Under the pieces are notes generated by a model. That model was not told where the DNA came from and did not search any database. It saw nothing but the letters and a program-made list of their open reading frames with translations. This document shows, one piece after another, positions 25,704 through 35,300 of a stretch of 64,000 nt of DNA (position 1 is its first letter; each line of letters opens with the position of its first letter). The DNA comes from Elizabethkingia occulta. GTDB taxonomy: Bacteria; Bacteroidota; Bacteroidia; Flavobacteriales; Weeksellaceae. The position numbers and the translations under genes are program-made. The stretch is taken from assembly GCF_002023715.1 (NCBI RefSeq), contig NZ_MAHX01000015.1:1-64000 (forward strand), in the 5' to 3' direction.

Positions 25704-26033
25704 ATGTCTAAAAAGAATAATAAATTATACAAAGGAACTTTGCAGAATATCATTCTGAAACTTCTAGCTCAGGAAGTTAAGATGTATGGTTACCAGATGA
25801 CGCAAAGGGCAAAAGATCTGACTAAAGGAGAGCTTGAGATGACAGAAGGTGCACTTTATCCGCTGTTACATAAACTGGAAGACGATGGACTTATTACATC
25901 TGAAATACAGAATATTAATGGACGTGACCGTAAATACTACCTGCTTACAGAAAAAGGAAAGCATCAGCAGGCAGAACAAGAAGCTGAAATGAAAAGCTAT
26001 ATTCTGAATCTGAATACTATTTTTAATATTTAA
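25704..26033 (+). CDS. PadR-family transcriptional regulator
   Basis: A 109-aa winged-helix regulator. It has the typical PadR core: LYKGTLQNIILKLLAQEVKM, YGYQMTQRA, the recognition part LEMTEGALYPLLHKLEDDGL near 43-62, and the wing ITSEIQNINGRDRKYYLLTEKG. The short C-terminal helix makes it a small (subfamily 2-like) PadR. It heads a four-gene run with three paralogous membrane proteins, starting 5 bp ahead of the first. Such PadR/membrane pairs usually sense membrane or envelope stress, but the signal here is unknown. Confidence 0.93.
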   Translation: MSKKNNKLYKGTLQNIILKLLAQEVKMYGYQMTQRAKDLTKGELEMTEGALYPLLHKLEDDGLITSEIQNINGRDRKYYLLTEKGKHQQAEQEAEMKSYILNLNTIFNI

Positions 26034-26038
26034 CAGAA

Positions 26039-26761
26039 ATGGAAAATCAGGAGAAAAAAATAACAAACTACTTAATCGAGAAAAGGCTACCATTGGATAT
26101 CCTTTTGGAGGTGAAAGATCATATGACAGACCAGATTGCTGCCTTAGAGACAGATCAAAATTTAGATTTTGATGAAGCTTTTGAACAAACTAAAATTTCG
26201 TGGGAGAAAGACTTAAAGATGAGGATTAGCCTCTTTTCCTGTAAATTCCGGAAGATTACCAGACTCCAGAATAGTATTATGATGCGGAATCAACTTAGAA
26301 TTCAGAAGAAGGTAATGATAATAATGTCGGCTATATTTTTTACGACTGTATTCTCAGCGTTTTATCTTCCGACAATTTCCAAGTATATTTTTTTAATAAT
26401 TTATAGTACTGTAGCACTTTTGGGAATTGTACCTTCTGTTTTGGATAGGAAATTATTAAAGACAACAAAAGCAAACTATGATAAGAATATTAGTGTTTTC
26501 CAGAGAAGTACAAGCAATTATATGTTGATGGGAGCTTTCTTTATTATACTTAGCAATATTATAGATATTGATGCTTGTATGGAAAAGGTAAGAAATAGCA
26601 TAATTGAATTATTTAATCATAAAAACTTTGCAGTACAAAATATTTTGCATCTGATGGCTGCATATCTTTACATCTATTCAGTTATGTATGGCTACTTCTG
26701 CTATATCAACTACAAAAGAGCAATAATAAAAATAAAGGAGAGAATGAAACTTGAATTTTAA
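26039..26761 (+). CDS. Membrane protein, paralogue 1 of 3
   Basis: A 240-aa protein. A soluble N-terminal domain of about 65 residues has the pattern ITNYLIEKRLPLDILLEVKD-H and FDEAFEQTKISWEKDL. The rest holds about four membrane helices (for example VMIIMSAIFFTTVFSAFYL and YIFLIIYSTVALLGIVPSVL). The N-terminal domain is repeated in the next two genes. It resembles DUF1700/permease-prefix domains found next to PadR regulators, an assignment by pattern only. It lies 5 bp behind padR. Confidence 0.75.
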   Translation: MENQEKKITNYLIEKRLPLDILLEVKDHMTDQIAALETDQNLDFDEAFEQTKISWEKDLKMRISLFSCKFRKITRLQNSIMMRNQLRIQKKVMIIMSAIFFTTVFSAFYLPTISKYIFLIIYSTVALLGIVPSVLDRKLLKTTKANYDKNISVFQRSTSNYMLMGAFFIILSNIIDIDACMEKVRNSIIELFNHKNFAVQNILHLMAAYLYIYSVMYGYFCYINYKRAIIKIKERMKLEF

Positions 26762-26765
26762 TATT

Positions 26766-27476
26766 ATGAACACACCATCACAAAATAGTCCAGTACGTCA
26801 ATACTTATTAGCAAAAAAACTTCCGTGGGATATTATGCTGGAAGTAGAAGACCATATTCTTGCACAGATACAGGACTTAGAAATATCAAAAAACCTGACA
26901 TTCGATGACGCTTTTTTGCAGGCTCAATTATCATGGGAAGAAGAACTGAAAACAGACCGCCCGTCACTAACAACTTACAATGAATTTCTGGCGACGCCTT
27001 TTGTTAGGAAAATTTATTGGGAAAAGCGTAAAAGTGTAATTTTAAGTTCTGTTGGCTTTGCTTTATTTGTGTTAATATTTCTTATTCTTGCTGCAACAGA
27101 ATTGGATATTTCGTCTTTCCGGATTGTCTTTATAGCTATGATAATTCTGTCTACTTTTATCCCTGTCTTGTATTATATCAGATATTTCCGGGTGTTTCGG
27201 TTTACAGATAAGTTTGCAAATAAAGTTTCAGTATATCAACGGGAATTTATCATATGGAATTTTATTTTAGGAGGCTTTAATTTTTTCTGGATTTCCCAAA
27301 AACAAATCCCGGATTTTTACCAGCTATTAAATGTGTATAAAGTAGAAGATACTCTATATACCTGTTTCATGTTTGTGTTTTTATTATTCTGGATGGGGAT
27401 GTCTTGTTATTGTCTTTTATTTAGCCTGAAATTTGTAAAATCAGTGAAACAAATAAAAAAACAATTAGCATTATGA
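26766..27476 (+). CDS. Membrane protein, paralogue 2 of 3
   Basis: A 236-aa protein from the ATG at 26766. The frame extends to a TTG at 26751, but that overlaps the previous stop and adds MNFNI, so the ATG, 4 bp after the stop, is preferred. It repeats the N-terminal pattern (VRQYLLAKKLPWDIMLEVED-H, FDDAFLQAQLSWEEEL) and has four membrane helices with different sequence (SVGFALFVLIFLILAATEL, IVFIAMIILSTFIPVLYYI, CFMFVFLLFWMGMSCYCLL). Function unknown. Confidence 0.75.
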   Translation: MNTPSQNSPVRQYLLAKKLPWDIMLEVEDHILAQIQDLEISKNLTFDDAFLQAQLSWEEELKTDRPSLTTYNEFLATPFVRKIYWEKRKSVILSSVGFALFVLIFLILAATELDISSFRIVFIAMIILSTFIPVLYYIRYFRVFRFTDKFANKVSVYQREFIIWNFILGGFNFFWISQKQIPDFYQLLNVYKVEDTLYTCFMFVFLLFWMGMSCYCLLFSLKFVKSVKQIKKQLAL

Positions 27477-27519
27477 TTGTTACAAAAACAGAAGAATAGA
27501 ATCCAAAAATACAATAACG

Positions 27520-28212
27520 ATGAATATACTGGAAAGAAAACAGATTCAGAAATATCTGGAAGATAAACGCCTTCCGTTGGATATTTATATGGAGATAGAA
27601 GATCATATTATTTCTCAGATAGAAGAATTGGAGAAAAAAGGTTTCGGCTTTCAGGAGGCTTTTTTACAGATAAAAACTAAATGGAAGAAAGAATTGTCCT
27701 TTCAGAATTTTAGTTTTAGTGATGTGAAAGCAGTACCCAAAATTGTAGCTAAGATGAGAAATGCATACATAAGAGAAATAATGCCTAAAATATTGGCGAT
27801 CTCTTTTTCATTATTATTAGTGTTTGTTTTGGGAGCTCATAAATTGGATAAAGAACAATTTAAAATCCTTTACATAATTGTCTATACAGGTTTTATAATT
27901 ACACCTGTTGTGGTACAACTAATAAACATCAGGGTACTAATGCAGAGATCTAATTATAAAAAACAGCCTTTAAATGCATTCCATAATATGGTTGAAGTAT
28001 GTTATGGATTGTCAATTTTTCCGATGGTAAATGTAGTTAATATGTCAAAGTCATCTGAAATGTTTTATAATGTATTTTACATATCTGAAACAAGTTTGCT
28101 AAGCAAAATACTAACACTTAGTGTGCCATTATATTTTTCGTCGGTATGTTTATTTGCTGCATTTATTTTTATGAAATATAAAAGAGAAGTTGCTAAAATG
28201 AAATTAGCATAA
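27520..28212 (+). CDS. Membrane protein, paralogue 3 of 3
   Basis: A 230-aa protein with the same plan: IQKYLEDKRLPLDIYMEIED-H, FQEAFLQIKTKWKKEL in the first 60 residues, then about four membrane helices (ILAISFSLLLVFVLGAHKL, ILYIIVYTGFIITPVVVQL and a last VPLYFSSVCLFAAFIFM). It is separated from paralogue 2 by 43 bp and ends at a strong bidirectional terminator. The C-terminal membrane parts of the three proteins have diverged much more than the N-terminal domain. Confidence 0.75.
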   Translation: MNILERKQIQKYLEDKRLPLDIYMEIEDHIISQIEELEKKGFGFQEAFLQIKTKWKKELSFQNFSFSDVKAVPKIVAKMRNAYIREIMPKILAISFSLLLVFVLGAHKLDKEQFKILYIIVYTGFIITPVVVQLINIRVLMQRSNYKKQPLNAFHNMVEVCYGLSIFPMVNVVNMSKSSEMFYNVFYISETSLLSKILTLSVPLYFSSVCLFAAFIFMKYKREVAKMKLA

Positions 28213-28217
28213 AAGCG

Positions 28218-28242
28218 AAAAAGGTGCAATTGCACCTTTTTT
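28218..28242. terminator. Bidirectional terminator
   Basis: A palindrome centred at 28229/28230 (AGGTGCAA/TTGCACCT) has A and T runs on both sides. It serves the padR operon and the convergent gene at 28241. Confidence 0.88.
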
Positions 28243-29002
28243 ATTTCTCTTCCAGTCCCTTACTGAACTCCATAAGTGCTCTCCCTTGGATAGCTCTTCT
28301 GCTGCCTTTTTCAATAGCCTTATCCCATTCTTTTTCTCCTTCTTCTGTTCGGCCAATAGCATATAAATAGCTGCCTAAAGCTGTATGCCCTTCAGGTTCT
28401 CCCATGTCAATTATTTTTTTCGCTAATGCCAAAAGTTCAGGATGTGGCTGAATATTTTGTTTGGAGAGATCTTTTCCCGTGAGTAAGCCAGGAGTAACTT
28501 CCAGCATTTTTGCTCCGAATAAATCAAGACAGGATTTTGCAAGTCCTTTGTCACATAGTTCCGTATTGAAGCTGATGAAATCCGTGTCGAGTAGGGCAGC
28601 AAGGTCACCCTGATTTTTCTTTTTATCGTAGTATTGAGCTAATAATTCTGCTTTCTTTTGTGATAGTTCGGGATTCTGTCTGTTATTTACTGATATAGAA
28701 TCTTTATTGAATTTCCATGCCTCGTTTTCAACCCATGTAGAGATACCGTGAAGCTCCTTTCCTTTTACTTTAAATATAAAAATATCTTTATCGGGATAGA
28801 TGATTAAGCTGTCATTTCTCGTAAAGTAATCTCCATGCGCCATTTCACCAATCAGAACTTTTCCGTTGCCGTCAAAGTTAAAGCTACCATATAAGCTTCC
28901 ACTTCCCTTGATGCCATAATAGCCTTGTAATGCATTGTCAGGTCTTTGTGCAAAAGTAAAAGTTGAGAGAAATATTAAAAAGTAAAATATAAATTTTTTC
29001 AT
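28241..29002 (-). CDS. Secreted protein with Sel1-like C-terminus
   Basis: A 253-aa exported protein with signal peptide MKKFIFYFLIFLSTFTFAQ. The N-terminal half is beta-rich (GYYGIKGSGSLYGSFNFDGN, VLIGEMAHGDYFTRNDSL). The C-terminal part is helical and Sel1/TPR-like (SFNTELCDKGLAKSCLDLFG; EPEGHTALGSYLYAIGRTEE; WDKAIEKGSRRAIQGRALME). Such repeats usually mediate protein contacts. No enzyme motif is seen. The TATCTTTG box at 29008-29015 ends 5 bases before the ATG. Confidence 0.75.
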   Translation of the reverse strand: MKKFIFYFLIFLSTFTFAQRPDNALQGYYGIKGSGSLYGSFNFDGNGKVLIGEMAHGDYFTRNDSLIIYPDKDIFIFKVKGKELHGISTWVENEAWKFNKDSISVNNRQNPELSQKKAELLAQYYDKKKNQGDLAALLDTDFISFNTELCDKGLAKSCLDLFGAKMLEVTPGLLTGKDLSKQNIQPHPELLALAKKIIDMGEPEGHTALGSYLYAIGRTEEGEKEWDKAIEKGSRRAIQGRALMEFSKGLEEK

Positions 29003-29007
29003 GCGAC

Positions 29008-29015
29008 CAAAGATA
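29008..29015 (-). promoter_or_regulatory. -7 box of the Sel1-like gene
   Basis: TATCTTTG on the minus strand, inside the 16-bp gap to the upstream gene and 5 bases before the ATG. Confidence 0.5.
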
Positions 29016-29018
29016 CTA

Positions 29019-29543
29019 TTATCCGGTTAATTTTTTTGACGATAAAGAAACCCATTTTCCATCATGACGGAGAAGTTGAATTTCATCGACTATGAATTTA
29101 GTTTTGTAACCCTGATGTTCGTATAAATTCCATGCTTTCTTGAAATTATCAAAGCTAAGATCTCTATAACCGACTGTAACATGAGGATTGAAAGAGTTTT
29201 TTATAAAGTTAAAGCGTTCTTTTACTTTGGAATGAAGCGTGTTCAGGTTTTCATTTTTCTCAGGTTGAACAAACAGAACCGGATTTCTGGGATTCGGAAA
29301 AGATCCGAATCCATCTAATACTAACTCAAAAGGAGAAATATGCGTATCAATTTTCCGAAAAGCTGTAATAATATCCTGTTCCATATCCTGATCTCGCGAA
29401 AAAGGTGGGAATAGAGTAATATGAGCATCATTTTTCAGAGCCTTGGAATTACTGTAATTTCTGGCCAGATCTTCTTTGAAAACCCGTATTTCCTCAATAA
29501 TTGATTTTGGAGGATAGATGGCTATGAAATATAATTTATTCAT
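29019..29543 (-). CDS. 2'-5' RNA ligase-like 2H phosphoesterase
   Basis: A 174-aa member of the 2H phosphoesterase superfamily, with two HxT motifs, HITLFPPF and HVTVGYRD. These place two His/Thr pairs in one active site acting on cyclic phosphates or RNA ends. The chosen ATG at 29543 gives MNKLYFIAIYPP, the usual first beta strand. A TTG 12 bases upstream is possible but not needed. The gene overlaps the serine hydrolase's end by 8 bp, so it is translationally coupled to it. The natural substrate cannot be told. Confidence 0.85.
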   Translation of the reverse strand: MNKLYFIAIYPPKSIIEEIRVFKEDLARNYSNSKALKNDAHITLFPPFSRDQDMEQDIITAFRKIDTHISPFELVLDGFGSFPNPRNPVLFVQPEKNENLNTLHSKVKERFNFIKNSFNPHVTVGYRDLSFDNFKKAWNLYEHQGYKTKFIVDEIQLLRHDGKWVSLSSKKLTG

Positions 29544-30666
29544 TTTTATGCTCAATAGGCTTTAGTAAATCCCTCTGTAAATCTACAATAACATTCTGAA
29601 GATTATCTGTAATGTTTTTAACCTCTTTATGTGGATTAAATACTGCATTTTTACCTTTATTTTCGTCAGCAATGTTAGAAAGAATAATTACTGAAGTTTT
29701 GGTTTCCGGATAATAAATATTCAAAGAAGGAGATCCCTTTACATAGCCACTATGGAAATAAGCTTCAGGTTTTCCGGTATTCAGCATAATCCCATAACCA
29801 TATCCCATTTTTCCAAAAATGGCATGTTGCCTTTCCGCACTTTTCTTTGTGAATTCTTTTAGGGTTTCTGGTTTCAGAACTTTACCTCCATATAATTTCT
29901 GATTCCAAAGATGAAGATCATCTATAGTAGAGAGGATTCCACCCGCAGGCGTACCTATTTCTTTTCCGGCAAGTCGCTTAGGCATATTGGGGACAACTTC
30001 CTGAACTTTGTCATTTCCGAGATATGCACTTGCAAAATTTCCGTTTTTAAAAGTTGATGCAGTAGACGAATGCTGCATACCTATTTTGCTAAAGAGCTCT
30101 TTGACATTTTCGTCATAAGATTTTCCGGAAACTTTTTCCAAAATCTGGCCTAATGCATTAAATCCGTCATTAGAATAAAAGAAACCTGTTCCACTTCTAA
30201 ACATAAGTCGGTTACCCATAATGTTCAGCCCGGAAGTATGATTCAGTAGCTGATTAATGGTTATATTTTCATATTCCTTGATTCGAAAATCTGGCAAATA
30301 CTGTGAAACCTTGTCTTCCAGCTTTAATTTACCCTGTTCCTTCTGCAATAAGATAAGAACAGCAGTAAACTGCTTGCTTACTGAGCCAATGGCAAAAATG
30401 GTGTTGTTATCAATTTTAGTTTTACTTTTAAAGTTAGAATAGCCATTTTCTTTTCGGTATAATAAAGTACTGTCCTTAAAAACGGCAATACTTCCGTTGA
30501 AGTGATACTTTTTAAATACCGTATCAATCTGCTGTTGTGTAAGTTTAGTTTGAAATGCGGTTATGGTAGAATCTACAACAACATTGCGGTCGATAGTTTT
30601 TTGTTGTTCTGTTTTACATGAAAATAGCAGCGCGAAAAGAAATAGAAATCCTAATTTTTTTATCAT
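29536..30666 (-). CDS. Serine hydrolase, beta-lactamase/PBP class C-like lipoprotein
   Basis: A 376-aa lipoprotein (signal MIKKLGFLFLFALLFSC, lipobox Cys17) with the class C beta-lactamase/DD-peptidase fold. The active-site SxxK is S95-V-S-K98, followed by a YSN (Y-x-N) motif in GFFYSNDGFN and a HSG near the C-terminus in AYFHSGYVKG. Proteins of this group are esterases, D-amino peptidases or PBP-like enzymes. A true beta-lactamase role cannot be claimed from these motifs. It heads a two-gene operon with the 2H phosphoesterase. Confidence 0.88.
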   Translation of the reverse strand: MIKKLGFLFLFALLFSCKTEQQKTIDRNVVVDSTITAFQTKLTQQQIDTVFKKYHFNGSIAVFKDSTLLYRKENGYSNFKSKTKIDNNTIFAIGSVSKQFTAVLILLQKEQGKLKLEDKVSQYLPDFRIKEYENITINQLLNHTSGLNIMGNRLMFRSGTGFFYSNDGFNALGQILEKVSGKSYDENVKELFSKIGMQHSSTASTFKNGNFASAYLGNDKVQEVVPNMPKRLAGKEIGTPAGGILSTIDDLHLWNQKLYGGKVLKPETLKEFTKKSAERQHAIFGKMGYGYGIMLNTGKPEAYFHSGYVKGSPSLNIYYPETKTSVIILSNIADENKGKNAVFNPHKEVKNITDNLQNVIVDLQRDLLKPIEHKNE

Positions 30667-30808
30667 AAGTGTTTTGTTATAAGTTTAAATAGAGTATTGA
30701 TTAAAATAACATAACTGATTTTAAATTTAGTGAAATACTCTGAAGTCTCCTAACGCAACAAATTCCATGCTAAAGAACAATTAATATACAATTAGTAGTC
30801 TTAATTTA

Positions 30809-30816
30809 TACCTTTG
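30809..30816 (+). promoter_or_regulatory. -7 box of the PLP decarboxylase gene
   Basis: TACCTTTG, 15 bases before the ATG at 30832. No TTG is seen at the -33 distance. Confidence 0.5.
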
Positions 30817-30831
30817 AATTAGCTAATTACA

Positions 30832-32247
30832 ATGTATATGAAAGAAACCATAGAGAGTGATTCTTTAAAAATAGAACACTTGCTAAATACTATAAAAGAA
30901 CAAGGTGTGGAATATTTAAATTCTATTTCGGAGAGAAAAACATCTGTAGATAATAAATTAATTCCCGAAAAGCAGACATTACCAGAGGAAGGATATGGTA
31001 CTGAAGAAGCGCTGAAACTGTTTAATAAAAGATTCGAGCCTCTGATGGTGGCTTCATCCGGACCAAGGTATCTGGGATTTGTAACTGGAGGTTCTACCCC
31101 TGCTTCTATAGCTGGTGACTGGTTATCGACTATATATGATCAGAATACCCAATCCGTGAAAGGACAAGGAGATATTTCGGCAGTTATAGAGATAGAAACC
31201 ATAGCAATGTTAAGGGATCTTTTGGAATTACCAAAAAGTTTTTTGGGAGGATTTGTTACCGGAGCTATGATGTCTAATTTCACTTGTGTTGCCGTAGCTA
31301 GACAGTGGTATGGAAAAGAGAAAGGAATAGATATAGCGAAAGAAGGAATTACGGTTCCGATACATGTATTAACTGCTACACCACATTCTTCAGCAATAAA
31401 GTCACTCTCTCTTTTAGGAATAGGAAGTAGTAATATTATTAAGATTAAAACTGAAGAGGGTAACAGAGAAGCAATTTGTATTAAAGATTTGGAAGATCAT
31501 ATCCAGACACTGAAAGGAGCTCCGTTTATTTTAATTTCAAGTGCCGGGACAGTAAATACTGTCGATTTTGATGATTTTGCTGCAATACGAAAGTTAAAAG
31601 AAAAATATAATTTCTGGTGGCATATAGATGCTGCATTCGGTGGTTTTGCTGCATGTTCCGATACTTATAAATATCTTGTGAGAGACTGGGAGTATGCGGA
31701 CAGTATTACTGTAGATTGTCATAAATGGCTGAATGTACCATATGAAAGTGCTGTTTTCTTTATAAAAGAGGAGTACAAGTTGTTGCAGGTTGAAACTTTT
31801 CAGAATTCCAATGCTCCCTATCTGGGAGATCCTTTGGAGAGTTTTAATTATTTAAATTTTCTTCCGGAAAATTCGAGACGCCTGAAAGCTTTACCGGCAT
31901 GGTTCTCTCTTATGGCTTATGGTAAAGATGGTTATAGGGATATTGTGGAAAATAGTATTTTTTGTTCAAAGCAATTTGGCGAGTTTATAGATATTAGTAA
32001 TGATTTCGAATTACTGGCTCCGGTACGTTTGAATACAATATGCTTTACTTTAAAAGGTGAAGAGATGCAGGAGAAAGTAAACCAATTTCTGGAATTGCTG
32101 AATGCTACGGGTAAGGTTTTTATGACTCCAACTAACTATAATCAGCGTAAAGGGATTAGGGCGGCTTTTGTTAACTGGCGAACAACAACGCAGGATATAG
32201 AATTGATAACAGAGACAATGGCAACATTGATAACAAATTTCAAGTAA
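30832..32247 (+). CDS. Group II pyridoxal-phosphate-dependent decarboxylase
   Basis: A 471-aa cytosolic enzyme of the aromatic-L-amino-acid/glutamate decarboxylase type. Motifs are PRYLGFVTGGSTPASIAGDW near 77-96, the cofactor-stacking region TATPHSSAIKSL, HIDAAFGGFAA with the PLP-binding Asp, and the Schiff-base lysine in VDCHKWLNVPY at about 305. The C-terminal part ends in KGIRAAFVNWRTT. The substrate cannot be assigned; tyrosine, DOPA, tryptophan or a diaminobutyrate-type acid are all possible. It is a single gene, and a second ATG lies two codons in. Confidence 0.85.
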   Translation: MYMKETIESDSLKIEHLLNTIKEQGVEYLNSISERKTSVDNKLIPEKQTLPEEGYGTEEALKLFNKRFEPLMVASSGPRYLGFVTGGSTPASIAGDWLSTIYDQNTQSVKGQGDISAVIEIETIAMLRDLLELPKSFLGGFVTGAMMSNFTCVAVARQWYGKEKGIDIAKEGITVPIHVLTATPHSSAIKSLSLLGIGSSNIIKIKTEEGNREAICIKDLEDHIQTLKGAPFILISSAGTVNTVDFDDFAAIRKLKEKYNFWWHIDAAFGGFAACSDTYKYLVRDWEYADSITVDCHKWLNVPYESAVFFIKEEYKLLQVETFQNSNAPYLGDPLESFNYLNFLPENSRRLKALPAWFSLMAYGKDGYRDIVENSIFCSKQFGEFIDISNDFELLAPVRLNTICFTLKGEEMQEKVNQFLELLNATGKVFMTPTNYNQRKGIRAAFVNWRTTTQDIELITETMATLITNFK

Positions 32248-32251
32248 ATAA

Positions 32252-32289
32252 AAATCCCTCATAGAAAATACTAGGAGGGATTATTTTTT
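32252..32289. terminator. Bidirectional terminator
   Basis: AATCCCTC (32253-32260) pairs with GAGGGATT (32275-32282), with a loosely paired inner part and T-rich flanks on both strands. It lies between the decarboxylase and the convergent mutase gene. Confidence 0.75.
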
Positions 32290-32301
32290 AGGTTTTAGCC
32301 T

Positions 32302-35300
32302 CTACATATTTCTTCGGTATTTACCACCTACTTCAAACAAAGCATTGGTAATTTGTCCCAGAGAACAATATTTTACAGCATCCATCATAACTCCAAATAG
32401 GTTTTGTTGATTAATGGCTGCATGTTGTAATTTTCTTAAAGCTTCTTCAGATTTTCCTTCATTTGCTTCCTGGAAGTTGTGAAGCGATTCAATCTGCGCT
32501 TGCTTTTCTTCCTCAGTGGAACGGATAACCTCTCCCGGTAGAACAGTTGGAGAACCATCTTTGCCAAGGAAGGTGTTTACGCCAATAATAGGATATTCAC
32601 CAGTATGTTTCAGCCATTCATAATGCATAGATTCCTCCTGAATTTTTGAACGCTGATACATAGTTTCCATAGCACCAAGAACTCCTCCTCTTTCTGTTAT
32701 TCTGTCGAATTCGGTATATACAGCTTCTTCTACCAGGTCTGTTAATTCCTCGATAATAAAAGAACCCTGAAGTGGATTTTCATTTTTAGCCAGACCCAAT
32801 TCTTTGTTGATGATGAGCTGGATAGCCATTGCCCTTCTTACAGACTCTTCTGTTGGTGTTGTAATCGCTTCATCATATGCATTGGTGTGAAGTGAATTAC
32901 AGTTGTCATAAATAGCATATAATGCCTGAAGTGTGGTTCTGATATCATTGAAATCAATTTCCTGAGCGTGAAGCGAACGTCCGGAAGTCTGGATATGATA
33001 TTTCAGCATCTGACTTCTTTCATCTGCACCATATTTTAATTTCATGGCTTTAGCCCATATTCTTCTTGCTACACGACCAATTACTGCATATTCAGGATCG
33101 ATGCCGTTAGAGAAGAAGAAAGATAAGTTTGGTGCAAAATCGTTGATGTCCATTCCACGGCTTAGGTAGTATTCTACATAAGTAAATCCGTTTGCCAAAG
33201 TAAATGCTAATTGCGAAATCGGATTAGCTCCGGCTTCTGCAATATGATATCCTGAAATAGAAACCGAGTAGAAGTTTCTAACTTTTTCTTTAATGAAGTA
33301 TTCCTGAACGTCACCCATTAATCTTAGCGCAAATTCTGTGGAAAAAATACAGGTGTTCTGTGCCTGGTCCTCCTTCAGAATATCTGCCTGAACTGTACCC
33401 CGAACGGTAGCTATCGTTTGGGCTTTGATTTTTTCATAGACATCTGCAGGGATTACTTCGTCTCCGGTAATTCCTAACAATTTTAAACCTAAACCATTGT
33501 TAGATGGTGGTAACGCTCCGTTATATTGAGGTCTCTTTAAACCTTTATCATCAAACTTGGCTTTTAGAACAGCCTCTACTTTTGATTCAAGTTTGTGTTC
33601 CGTAATATATTTTTCAACGTTCTGATCGATGGCTGCATTCATAAAGAAAGCCAATAGCATAGGAGCAGGTCCATTAATCGTCATGGAAACAGAAGTCAGT
33701 GCATTCACAAGGTCAAAACCTGAATATAGTTTTTTAGCATCATCCAATGTTGCAATAGAAACTCCGGCATTACCAATTTTTCCATAAATATCTGGTGGTA
33801 AAGCTGGGTCCTGACCATATAATGTTACGGAGTCAAAAGCTGTAGACAAACGTTTTGCCGGCATTTCGGCCGAAACATAATGGAATCTTCTGTTGGTTCT
33901 TTCTGGTCCGCCTTCCCCGGCAAACATTCTGGTTGGATCCTCACCTGTTCTTTTAAATGGATAAATACCAGCTGTGAACGGAAAGCTTCCCGGAAGATTT
34001 TCCTGTCCCTTCCATTTAATAAGATCTCCCCAGTCATTGTATTTTGGTAATGCTATCTTAGGAATTCTAAGATGGGACAGAGATTCTGTTGAGGTTTCGA
34101 CTTTAATTTCTTTTCCGCGAACAAAATAAGAATAGAACTCTGCATGAAATGCCTTTTTAGTAGCATCCCAGTTTTTCAGAAAGTCTATATTCTCCTGTTG
34201 CAGCTCTTTTTCTGCTTTTTGATATTCAGTTTCTAAAATATCATTAGAAATAATTTTCTTAACGCCGTCAATATGATACATAGTTCTGGCCAGTTCAGCC
34301 TGTTTCTCTATAGCAGCATCATATTGCTTGTTGTTTTCTACAATTTCTGATAGATAACGAACTCTTTTTGGCGGAATAATGGTGACTTCATCTGTAACCT
34401 CTTGTTCTATAAAAGTATTAAACTCAGATGCATTGTCCCCCTGAGCCTGTCGAAGGGTCTCATTTACCTTTAAAACTAATCTGTTGTAGAGCTCTGTTGT
34501 ACCATGATCGTTGAACTGGGAAGCTTTAGTCGCAAAAACCGGCATATCATCTAATGGACTTTCCCATAAAAGATGGTTTCTCTGAAATTGTTTTCTTACC
34601 GCTTGTAATGCATCTAATGCACCACGCTTATCAGATTTATTTAAAGCCACCAGATCTGCATAATCCAGCATGTCTATCTTTTCAAGCTGAGTAGAGGCTC
34701 CGTATTCAGGAGTCATTACATACATCGATACATCTGCAAAATCGGAAACTTCTGATCCAGATTGTCCGATACCAGATGTTTCCAGTATAATAACATCCGG
34801 ATGTGCTAATTTTAGTACGTTTAGTGCAGAATGGATAAAAGGTGAAACCGAAACATTATTTTCTCTGGTAGCCATCGAACGCATGTAAACTCTGGGATCA
34901 TTAATCGCATTCATACGGATTCTGTCACCTAGTAATGCACCACCAGTTTTCTTTTTGGATGGATCGATAGATATGATGGCAATTTTTTTATCCGGATTAG
35001 AACGCAGGAAGCGTCTCACCAATTCGTCTGTTAAAGACGATTTACCCGCACCACCAGTACCGGTAATACCAATAATCGGAATATTCAGATCTTTTGATTG
35101 TTCATCTATTGCCTTTACCAACTCAGGTTTTTCATCTGAAAAATTTTCCACAGCCGAAATAACCTGGGCAATGCTGGTTGGGTTATCAAAATTTATGGCA
35201 TCCAGATCTTTTGCAGTTATATCTTTTCCGGTAGCAAAATCAGACCTTTGTACAAGATCATCAATCATTCCCTGAAGGCCAAGTTCTCTTCCGTCGTCCG

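Noticed and set aside
29536-30666. Reading the serine hydrolase as a beta-lactamase resistance gene
   Set aside because: SxxK, YxN and HxG are shared by esterases and peptidases of the same fold. Nothing in the context points to resistance.
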